Of a stretch of DNA of 64,000 nt, positions 1-7,016 are shown piece after piece. Source of the stretch: DATEKX01 sp963726785 (lineage in GTDB: Bacteria; Acidobacteriota; Blastocatellia; UBA7656); the NCBI GenBank assembly GCA_963726785.1, contig CAVSDJ010000010.1, positions 248,001-312,000 on the forward strand, given 5' to 3'. The position numbers and the translations under genes were made by a program. The stretch's first letter is position 1. The number at the start of each line of letters is the position of its first letter. A model generated the notes under the pieces. The model was not told the origin of the DNA and ran no database searches. It saw only the letters and a list, made by a program, of their open reading frames with translations.

Positions 1-1661
1 CTCATCGCCTTGCCAATATGAGGGATGACCGACGATTGATTCAATTCAAAAGCGCGATCAAACGCAGCGGCGGCGCGATTCAAATCGTTTTGGTAGTAGT
101 AGCCGACTCCGCGATAAAACAGAACGTACGCGTCTTCTCGCACAGGCAGGCTGTTAATGAATTTTTCGTACTGCCCGGTGTAGAGATAGCTGTTGAATTG
201 ATGCGATTCCATGCGCTTATCCAGTTGAAGCGCGTGCTCGCCTTCTTCGATTGATTCGTTCAGCAGTCCCGCATAACGATAGGCGTAGCTCAATTCCCAG
301 TGCGCGGCGGCCATAGTCGGATGCGACTTCACCAGTTCGAGCAGAAGAGGAACTGCTTGCTCGACGCGCCCTGTTTCAGTAAGCAGTTTGGCCTTCAGCA
401 AACGAGCTTCTGAGAGTTCAGGGTCAAGCTTCAGAGCCTGATCGTAATCGGCCTCGGCGGCGGAAAGCTCTGCTTTGTCGCCCGTAAATTGCAACGCATT
501 AATGTGGTAAGCGCGCGCCAGATAAGCCCAGGCCAAGGCGTAGTTCTGATCATTCTCAACTGACTTTATGAGCAATTCAATCGCCTTGCGATGATTGTTG
601 GTTGACATCAGATAGCGGCTGCGCAGGAAATATTCATAAGCCACCGGATTGGTTGACACGTTACGATCAAATCGCTCGCCTTCGGCGGAGGTCAGATTCA
701 GCCTCAGCCCTTTGACCACTTGCCGCGCCACATAATCCTGCACGTGACTCAGCTCGTAATTCTTCACGTTGATGGATTCGCTCCACAACTTCTCGCCGCT
801 CGGCACGTCTATCAACTGCGCGTTTACTATCAGGTCGTCGCCATCTTTGATATAGCTGCCCATCAGCAGCGTGTTCACGTCGAGTTCTTTGGCTGCCTCC
901 TGAGGCTCTATCTCCTGACGCGCGTATCTCACAATATAAGATGAGGGCCGGACGACAAGCGACTTCAGAAAATCCAGTCTGTTTATCACGGAATCGGCCA
1001 GAGCAAAACCGAGATAATCTGTTTCCTCGCTCGGCCTCTGGTTTCTGAACGGCAGCACTGCAAGACGTTTCACCTGCGCGGGGTCGCCGCGCTCGCCTCT
1101 GGATGAAACTATCAGATAAGCGACTACTGCAATGGCGATAAGGATTGCTGAAGCAATAGCAATCCTTATCAGCTTTCGCGCTCTCGTGCGGTTTGCAATC
1201 GCGCCCGGACTCGACGCGGGCGTGCTCGAAAGCGCAAAGTCGGAATCAGGCTCAGTGATTACCGCCTGCTCTGTGTCAGATTGCTGAATGAATATTGGTT
1301 TTGACTGTGAGCGCTCGCCCCAGGACTCTTTCACTTCGGCGGCAAAGCGATAGCCGCGCCTGGGAAGCGTCTCGATGTATTGCCCGCCGTCAGGCGTTTC
1401 GCCGAGCGCTTTGCGCAGCATCGAGATGTTCACTGCGAGATTCGCTTCTTCGACAAACAAGTCGGGCCAGACCCTTTCCATCAATTCTTCTTTCGTCAGG
1501 ACAATCTCCGCATTGTTGACGAATACGATCAGCAACTCGAACGCTTTTGGCGTGAGCGAGACAGCTTGCCCTTCGAGTAGCAACAGTCGCTCGGTCTCAT
1601 CCAGGAGGAATGAGTCGAATTCGTAGAAGTGCTTTTTCTGACGAATGACTGACGGCTTCAT
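1..1661 (-). CDS. Winged-helix / TolB-like / TPR membrane regulator (3' end outside window)
   Basis: Translating the minus strand from the ATG at 1659-1661 gives an open frame that runs off the left edge (about 553 codons visible). Residues ~10-108 are an OmpR-type winged-helix DNA-binding domain, with the family's LTPKAFELL and RRGYRF motifs. One transmembrane helix follows at ~163-186, then a TolB/FlgO-like segment (LAVLPFRNQ, DYLGFALADS), then TPR-like helices (NNHRKAIELL, ALAWAYLARAYH). This is the ToxR/CadC layout: a cytoplasmic DNA-binding head, one membrane span and a periplasmic sensor made of helical repeats. It is a paralogue of the next gene, in the same order and on the same strand. 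The target is unknown; the exported-protein locus from 4 kb on is a plausible one (inference). The C-terminus is missing because of the window edge. Confidence 0.85.
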   Translation of the reverse strand, partial: MKPSVIRQKKHFYEFDSFLLDETERLLLLEGQAVSLTPKAFELLIVFVNNAEIVLTKEELMERVWPDLFVEEANLAVNISMLRKALGETPDGGQYIETLPRRGYRFAAEVKESWGERSQSKPIFIQQSDTEQAVITEPDSDFALSSTPASSPGAIANRTRARKLIRIAIASAILIAIAVVAYLIVSSRGERGDPAQVKRLAVLPFRNQRPSEETDYLGFALADSVINRLDFLKSLVVRPSSYIVRYARQEIEPQEAAKELDVNTLLMGSYIKDGDDLIVNAQLIDVPSGEKLWSESINVKNYELSHVQDYVARQVVKGLRLNLTSAEGERFDRNVSTNPVAYEYFLRSRYLMSTNNHRKAIELLIKSVENDQNYALAWAYLARAYHINALQFTGDKAELSAAEADYDQALKLDPELSEARLLKAKLLTETGRVEQAVPLLLELVKSHPTMAAAHWELSYAYRYAGLLNESIEEGEHALQLDKRMESHQFNSYLYTGQYEKFINSLPVREDAYVLFYRGVGYYYQNDLNRAAAAFDRAFELNQSSVIPHIGKAM

Positions 1662-1699
1662 AGATAGCGTCCTTTGACTTTGTATGACCTTAGAGCCTG

Positions 1700-1829
1700 T
1701 TCACCGCAGAGGCGCAGAGAACAGAAGAAATGATGAGCGATGAACGATGAATGATGAATTAAGAATCTCTATTCTGTTCATCATTCATCATTCCGCTTTC
1801 ATCGTTTCTTCTAAGTCCTCTGCGGTGAA
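1700..1829. repeat. Palindromic element: outer TTCACCGCAGAG arms, inner ATGAATGATGAA arms
   Basis: The arm at 1700-1711 is the exact reverse complement of 1818-1829. Inside lies a second imperfect inverted repeat built of ATGAATGATGAA-like words (about 1730-1805). The outer arm recurs in the element at 59584-59677 and the inner word recurs in the element at 27081-27175, so this copy appears to be one repeat family nested in another. It fills the gap between two regulator genes. Confidence 0.75.
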
Positions 1830-1872
1830 TCTACATACAAAACCAGTCAACTCAATGTCCCTGATATGGCGA

Positions 1873-3837
1873 TCAAAAGAATGTGCGCTTGAATCGCTCT
1901 TGCCGGTTGCGAGCAATCTCCATCAACTCATTGACTGCCGGTTCGCTGCGCAGACTCGCTAGCAGCGGATCATTCTTGAAATAATCGTAGCAGAAAAATC
2001 CCTGCTCGATGCTGCGCCGCAGCACGCGAAGCGCCGATGCTTTCTCTCCAAGCGCCGCATAAGCCTGAGCCACTTTGTAGATTCCTTCGGCGTCGCCGAC
2101 TCCGCTCTGGTCGATCTCTCGCTCCACGTCGCGCACGATGTCGAGCGCCACAGGCTTTTGGTTCTTGATGGCGTAGCTCAGGGCTTTTCCAACACGGTTG
2201 TACAACTGCGGGTACATTTCATAGGCGCGGTCAAAGTCTGCCGCCGCCTGCTCGAAATTCTTCAGGTAGTAATTGCCAAGCCCTCTGTAAAAGACGACAA
2301 AGGCCGCGTCCTCGCCTGCCGGAAGACTGTTGATGAACTTCTCGTACTGGCCCGTGTATAGATAGCTGTTGAAAGCCGAACTGTTGATCTTCACGTTCGG
2401 ATCAATCGCGCGCGCACGCTCTCCCTGCTCGATTGACTCGTTCAACATTCCTGCGAAGCGATAGGCATAGCCCAACTCCCAACGGGCTTCCGCGATATTC
2501 GGATTCGTTTCCAGCAGTTTCCTGAGAATCGGGACTGCCTGTTCGACGCGGTTCGTGTCGGTGAACATGTTTGCCATGAAGATCGTTACTTCGATCAATT
2601 CGGGATTGAGCGTCAGCGCTTGCTCGTAAGCGGATTGAGCTTTGACATAATGTGCGCTGCCTTTGAGGTTGAACGCGGCGCATGCGTTATACGTCCTTCC
2701 GAGGTGCGCCCATGCGAGCGCGAAATTCGCATCAAGCTCGACGGCTTTTTCCAGCATCAAGACTGCTTCGAGAAATTCGTTTCTTGAATACATGTCCGTC
2801 CCGCGCAAAAAGTATTCATACGCGCGAGGGTTTTCAGTGCCTGCCTCATAAAGCCGCGCGGCTTCATCGTCTGTCAGCTTCAAATGCAATTGGTCAATGA
2901 TGTTCTGCGCCACCTTGTCCTGCACGGTGATCAACTTGTCGAACTTCGCTTCGACCGGGAAACTCGAAATCATCTCGCCTTTGCTCACGTCAATCAATTG
3001 CACAGTGACTTTCAGGTTGCTTCCTTCTTTGATGTACGTGGCGGTCATCAGTGTATCAACGTTCAACTCTCTGGCCGCTCGCTTCGGGTCAACATCCTCG
3101 CCGCGATACTTTTCAACGTAAGCCGAAGGCCGGACGACGAGCGAAGTGACATAGCGAAGCTTGGTCGTTGTCGCTTCGGCCAGTGAGGAACCGAGATAAT
3201 CCGTCTCCTTGTCCGGCTTGAGATTGCGAAACGGCAGGATCGCAAGGTAACGAGGCTGCGCCGTTTTTCGCTCAGCGCCCGTGTACCTGAAAAACAAGGC
3301 ATAACCGGCGGCTGCGACTACGATGACGGCTGCGGCTACGGCAAAAATCATTGCTTTCTTGTTAGCCGCGAGCCGACCGAGTGTCGAAGTTGCAGTTTGA
3401 ACGCTATGCCGGTTGTCTGCTGAGACCGTCTCGCCCACAGTCGTTTTTTCAACATCTGGCAGCGAAACACTCGGCTTGATGACGGCTCCGGTCTCGCCGG
3501 GTTCTGCGATCAATTCCGTCACGCTCACCGCAAAGCGGTAACCCTGTTTAGGCACGGTCTCGATATAGAGTCCGCCGTCCGGGCGTTCGCCAAGCAGTTT
3601 CCTGAGCGATGAAATCATCACCGCAAGATTGGCTTCACCGGCATCCGAATCGGGCCAGATTCGCTTTATCATCTCGGCGCGCTCAAGCACACGCCCGCCG
3701 CTTTCGACCAGCACCACGAGCGCATCGAACGCCTTCGGAGCAAGCTGCATAATCTTGCCGTCACGTAAAAGTCGTCGCTCTGCCACCTCCACGCGAAAAA
3801 CATCGAATTTGTATAAGTGCCCCATTTGTAAAGACAT
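1873..3837 (-). CDS. Winged-helix / TolB-like / TPR membrane regulator
   Basis: A 654-residue protein with the same architecture as its downstream neighbour. A winged-helix domain occupies ~8-105 (QLAPKAFDALVVL, KQGYRFAVSV). A single transmembrane helix lies at ~163-185 (MIFAVAAAVIVVAAAGYALF). A TolB-like segment (LAILPFRNL, DYLGSSLAEA) is followed by several TPR-type helix pairs to the C-terminus. It probably reads a periplasmic or membrane cue and binds DNA directly. The start is the first ATG (3835-3837), chosen by alignment with the paralogue; another ATG five codons later (MGHLYKFDVF) is equally possible because neither has a clear ribosome-binding site. It is divergent from the exported-protein locus starting at 4013 across about 175 bp, which makes that locus its most obvious candidate target (inference). 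Confidence 0.85.
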   Translation of the reverse strand: MSLQMGHLYKFDVFRVEVAERRLLRDGKIMQLAPKAFDALVVLVESGGRVLERAEMIKRIWPDSDAGEANLAVMISSLRKLLGERPDGGLYIETVPKQGYRFAVSVTELIAEPGETGAVIKPSVSLPDVEKTTVGETVSADNRHSVQTATSTLGRLAANKKAMIFAVAAAVIVVAAAGYALFFRYTGAERKTAQPRYLAILPFRNLKPDKETDYLGSSLAEATTTKLRYVTSLVVRPSAYVEKYRGEDVDPKRAARELNVDTLMTATYIKEGSNLKVTVQLIDVSKGEMISSFPVEAKFDKLITVQDKVAQNIIDQLHLKLTDDEAARLYEAGTENPRAYEYFLRGTDMYSRNEFLEAVLMLEKAVELDANFALAWAHLGRTYNACAAFNLKGSAHYVKAQSAYEQALTLNPELIEVTIFMANMFTDTNRVEQAVPILRKLLETNPNIAEARWELGYAYRFAGMLNESIEQGERARAIDPNVKINSSAFNSYLYTGQYEKFINSLPAGEDAAFVVFYRGLGNYYLKNFEQAAADFDRAYEMYPQLYNRVGKALSYAIKNQKPVALDIVRDVEREIDQSGVGDAEGIYKVAQAYAALGEKASALRVLRRSIEQGFFCYDYFKNDPLLASLRSEPAVNELMEIARNRQERFKRTFF

Positions 3838-4012
3838 AAAGAACTTTAAAACCGGCTTTAGAAATTTTTTAGACGCCGCTAAAGACTTAAATCAAGCTTT
3901 TCGATTAGCGTCTGCCGTGTGGAGAGCAGCGGTGTTGGGCCAACAATGGTGAGAGATTCAACAGGCCCAACGCCGCGATGATTATAAGCCTAGATGTCAA
4001 GCGCGACAAGAC

Positions 4013-4876
4013 ATGAGAAACAACTTGAAAAACAAAACCGATTTCACATCTAGCTTGCGAGGCCATCGCGCGGTTGTCGCGATCACTCTGATTATGTGGT
4101 TTGCGGCGCGCGTCTCGGCGCTCGACGCGCGAGATCAAGCGCAGGGAGCGCCGCCCGATTTGCAGATCACGCAGGTCAAGGCGCTCTCTGCTTCGAGTGT
4201 AACTGCCGCGACGGATGTGGAAATCAGATGGACTGCACAGGTTCCGCGCCTTACTACGATTGACGGGTTCGATGTTTCTCTCGAAGCCCGCTACAGCGAC
4301 GGGTCGAAAAGCGCGGCCCGCAGCGAACAGCTCAGGCCGTCTGCGCGGTCGGCCATTTTGCAAGTGGCGACTCACCCCAGACCGAACAGTAATGCGACTG
4401 TGAAGGGTTTCAAGGCCACGGTGAAAGCGAGATTCAAAATCGCTTCATCCTTTACGGTCTCGCAACAGGTAGCTGCGGCTCAAGGGAACTCGTTTCGCGC
4501 GACCGCAGGTTCTTCGAGCGCAAGCCAGCCCGAAGTCTTCATAACGCTGGCTCGGCTCGTCACTCAAGGATGCCCGCAGGGCAAGCAATGCGTTGATGTG
4601 AAATGGACAGCCGTCGCTCCGCGCAACATCGCGATCAACGGGTTCACTGTAAACATTGACGCGCTTCACAAGGATGGAACACGAAGCGCGGATTCTAAAA
4701 CCGTGAGCGGCACAGACCGCCAGGCGAGGCTTTCGGCGGGGGCGAGCGGCTCTGAAGTCGAGTCGTTCAAATTAAACCTGCTGACCAGCTTTTCCTCGCT
4801 CGACACCAAGACTGTCATCAGGGAAGGGGCACTTGCCCAGATTTTTGCTGAAACCCAGGAGCGGGCCAGCAAGTGA
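4013..4876 (+). CDS. Secreted protein with two tandem Ig-like domains
   Basis: A 287-residue protein of unknown function. The N-terminus has a basic stretch and a hydrophobic segment (VVAITLIMWFAARVSA, ~25-41) that fits a signal peptide. The rest holds two related units. Unit 1 is ~50-150 (LQITQVKAL, VEIRWTAQVP, IDGFDVSLEARYSDGS). Unit 2 is ~175-270 (VFITLARLV, VDVKWTAVAP, INGFTVNIDALHKDGT). The units share the WTA(Q/V)xPR and (D/N)GFxVxxxA patterns and look like beta-sandwich (Ig/FnIII) folds. The smaller secreted protein at 5588 carries what looks like one further copy. It is the first gene of the exported-protein locus. The fold is inferred from the repeat pattern only. Confidence 0.7.
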   Translation: MRNNLKNKTDFTSSLRGHRAVVAITLIMWFAARVSALDARDQAQGAPPDLQITQVKALSASSVTAATDVEIRWTAQVPRLTTIDGFDVSLEARYSDGSKSAARSEQLRPSARSAILQVATHPRPNSNATVKGFKATVKARFKIASSFTVSQQVAAAQGNSFRATAGSSSASQPEVFITLARLVTQGCPQGKQCVDVKWTAVAPRNIAINGFTVNIDALHKDGTRSADSKTVSGTDRQARLSAGASGSEVESFKLNLLTSFSSLDTKTVIREGALAQIFAETQERASK

Positions 4877-4958
4877 CTTCAAATTTGGCTTCAAATAAAT
4901 GGCTTTCGCAGATTGAGATTTTCAAACTGTCAAAATTTCAAATTTAAGGAGAAGAATC

Positions 4959-5558
4959 ATGAAAAAGAATTTAATCGCTATGTCACTTATGTTTGTGTTC
5001 ACGTTCAGCTTCGCGTTAATGCCGTCGGCAAATGCACAGTGCAATGTGCCCCCAGTTGTCAAAGAGCTTGCAAAGAAGCTTGCTGAAAAATGCAAGGCGC
5101 TTGAAGGGACTAACTCGAAGTTCGCGGATTGCTCGAAGAAAATCACTACGTTCAAGAGCCTGGTGCAATCCTGGAACGAACTTGTCGGCAACAGCTCGTT
5201 GAAGATCGGCCCTCGTGAGATGGCATGGGATACACCCCAGATCGGAAACCTTGTTGCTCCTATCGACCGCCGCTTCGTCAGCCAGCTTATCGAAGAGGGC
5301 AAAGGCGCGACCATCAGCGTTAAAAAAACCGGCGAAGGCAGAGCCGTTTGCGAAGTTTATATCTGCGCAGTTGATATAGACACGCAAGCTGAAACCAGTC
5401 TGGGTTCGTTTACTTTCGATAAGGACGCTAACCCGGGCACTGTGCAGACGAAATCTTTTTCAGCCGCTCAGGTCGGCAAAAAGGTGATCGTCGTCCGGCT
5501 CAACAGCAAAGGTCTTGCCGCCAGATTCCCCTTTGAATTCAAGGCGAGCAAGAACTAA
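4959..5558 (+). CDS. Small secreted protein, paralogue of the gene at 6191
   Basis: A 199-residue protein with a textbook signal peptide (MKKNLIAMSLMFVFTF... cleavage after SANA, ~26) and a strong AAGGAGAAGAA-type site ahead of the ATG. The mature part has a helical, Cys-containing N-terminal half (CNVPP, EKCKAL, ADCSKK) and a beta-rich C-terminal half. It shares with the 223-residue protein at 6191 the pattern LGPRxxEFG/IGPREMAWD - QxGxL - PxDRxFVS, the segment KKxxGE...VxICxxDxxTQ, and the ending VRLNxK...FxFxxxK. I do not recognise the family. The duplication and export suggest paired subunits of a surface or periplasmic structure (inference). Confidence 0.75.
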   Translation: MKKNLIAMSLMFVFTFSFALMPSANAQCNVPPVVKELAKKLAEKCKALEGTNSKFADCSKKITTFKSLVQSWNELVGNSSLKIGPREMAWDTPQIGNLVAPIDRRFVSQLIEEGKGATISVKKTGEGRAVCEVYICAVDIDTQAETSLGSFTFDKDANPGTVQTKSFSAAQVGKKVIVVRLNSKGLAARFPFEFKASKN

Positions 5559-5587
5559 CCGAGGCCAAAATCCAAAGGAGAAGAACT

Positions 5588-6058
5588 ATGACACGCAAAC
5601 TACTGTTCCTATCAATCTATACAGTGGCGCTCACGCTGGTCGTCCTCGGCCTGACACAAAGCAACGCGCTTAGCACACAGGCCGCAGTCGCATCTCCGGT
5701 TCAAGGCGTAAGCGCCACAAACCCCTGCGGGTTGAACGTCAAAATCACAGGCACGGCGAGAAAAGGCCAGCAGGGAAACAATGACCTTGTGCAGGTGAAC
5801 TGGGAGTTCAAGAACCTCGCTCAATGCCTGAAAGTGGACAAGACTGAAGTTGAAGTTACGATCACACGAGGCGGAACGCCATCCGTAGGCAAGCTGACGA
5901 TAAACGGCAACGGGACTGTCGCCACTGTGCAAGTGCCTCGCGTCGCACCCGGCACTACCAAGACGCCTTCGACCATCAAGACCACGGTCAAATCCACTGG
6001 ATCGCTGACGACAAGCAATGCCGATGTTTCGCAAGCTCTTATCGGAGCAGAGAACTAG
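5588..6058 (+). CDS. Small secreted Ig-like protein
   Basis: A 156-residue protein starting 29 bp after the previous gene with an AAAGGAGAAGAACT ribosome-binding site. It has a signal peptide (~1-28, ending near ALSTQAAVA) and then one beta-rich domain: LNVKITGTA, LVQVNWEFKNL, VEVTITRGG, VATVQVPRVAPG. The VxVxW core and the spacing of strands resemble the two units of the protein at 4013. There is a Cys pair (NPCG, AQCL). Probably periplasmic or surface exposed. Function unknown. It is co-oriented with its neighbours and is followed by a hairpin at 6072-6093. Confidence 0.7.
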   Translation: MTRKLLFLSIYTVALTLVVLGLTQSNALSTQAAVASPVQGVSATNPCGLNVKITGTARKGQQGNNDLVQVNWEFKNLAQCLKVDKTEVEVTITRGGTPSVGKLTINGNGTVATVQVPRVAPGTTKTPSTIKTTVKSTGSLTTSNADVSQALIGAEN

Positions 6059-6071
6059 CTCATAAGTAAAA

Positions 6072-6093
6072 GGGCCGCTTGCAAAGGCGGCCC
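6072..6093 (+). terminator. GC-rich hairpin after the first three exported genes
   Basis: GGGCCGC (6072-6078) pairs with GCGGCCC (6087-6093) across an 8-nt loop, followed by a weak T/A stretch. It lies 14 bp after the stop at 6058. It may be a terminator or attenuator separating two transcription units; the U-tract is poor. Confidence 0.45.
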
Positions 6094-6190
6094 TCATTAA
6101 AGCCCGACAAGCATCGTTTCAACCCAGAGGCGGCGGGCGATGAGCCTGCCGCAACCCCTCGAAATATTCCCGGTCGATGAATGAAGGAGA

Positions 6191-6862
6191 ATGATTATGA
6201 AAAAGAAAATAATGATTGTAATGCTGATGATGCTGGCCCTTAATCAGGCGGCAGCGCCCGAAGCTAAGGCTCAGAATTGCAAGTCGCCTGCTCAAATCGT
6301 CACTAACATATGGAAGAAGTGGGGCGACACAATAATCGCAGTAGGCTGCGTGGCGAAAAGCGTGGCGACGACTTCGGCAGCGGCTCCGGTGACAGGAGGA
6401 ACATCGCTTGCCGCGACGGCAACGCTTTCAGCCACGTGCATAAGAAACACTCAGAAGTACAAAGAAGCCATAGAGAAGATGGTTTCGCTGTTCAACGATC
6501 TGGCCGACAACGGCCCGGCTACTTTAGGCCCGCGCAGAATCGAATTCGGCAATCTCCAGACTGGCGTTCTGCTCGGCCCGATGGACAGAACCTTTGTCAG
6601 CGTCTATCCGATGGATAAAGACAGCGTGACTTTTCGCGTAAAGAAAATCGAAGGCGAATCAAAAGTCGAAGTAGTTATCTGCAAGATAGACACGCAGGGA
6701 ACTGTAACTAATCTTGCAGTCTTTGAAACCGGCGACAATGACCCGGATGGCAAGGAATACTTAAGAACCGTAACAGGCGTGTCGAATCACCTGGTTCAAA
6801 TTCGCCTGAACGGCAAGTCCGCAGTCAAGAAGTTCAAGTATCAGTTCAGAGCTACCAAATAG
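6191..6862 (+). CDS. Small secreted protein, paralogue of the gene at 4959
   Basis: A 223-residue protein. The start is ATGATTATG at 6191 with an AAGGAG site just upstream; the second ATG two codons on (MKKKIMIVML) is also possible. The signal peptide ends near PEAKA (~27). The N-terminal half is helical and has an Ala/Thr/Gly-rich hydrophobic stretch (~55-80) that is absent from the paralogue. The C-terminal half shares LGPRRIEFG, GPMDRTFVS, KKIEGES, VVICKIDTQG and IRLNGKS with the 4959 protein. I do not recognise the family. It is followed by a strong hairpin before the large barrel gene. Confidence 0.75.
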   Translation: MIMKKKIMIVMLMMLALNQAAAPEAKAQNCKSPAQIVTNIWKKWGDTIIAVGCVAKSVATTSAAAPVTGGTSLAATATLSATCIRNTQKYKEAIEKMVSLFNDLADNGPATLGPRRIEFGNLQTGVLLGPMDRTFVSVYPMDKDSVTFRVKKIEGESKVEVVICKIDTQGTVTNLAVFETGDNDPDGKEYLRTVTGVSNHLVQIRLNGKSAVKKFKYQFRATK

Positions 6863-6876
6863 AGCGATTTGCAAAT

Positions 6877-6917
6877 GATGTAGCGCAATGCGGTTAGATT
6901 GCATCTTGCGCTACATC
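6877..6917. terminator. 12-bp perfect stem-loop
   Basis: GATGTAGCGCAA (6877-6888) is the exact reverse complement of TTGCGCTACATC (6906-6917), with a 17-nt loop. It sits 15 bp after the stop of the 223-residue secreted protein and about 100 bp before the next gene. Probably a transcript 3' end; there is no long T-run. Confidence 0.5.
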
Positions 6918-7016
6918 ACCATACCCAATCGAAAACAGATATAAAAAAGAAACATACGAAATACCTTCTCGCAGGTAAGGGAATGTGAAATAGAGCTTTG
7001 TCTGAGGTTAAGTAAA

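Noticed and set aside
1747..1962. Short plus-strand ORF in the repeat between the regulators
   Set aside because: It consists of the palindromic repeat plus the antisense of the second regulator's 3' end.
3905..4375. Minus-strand frame of 156 codons overlapping the first exported gene
   Set aside because: Arg-rich shadow of the plus-strand gene, which has a signal peptide and internal repeats.
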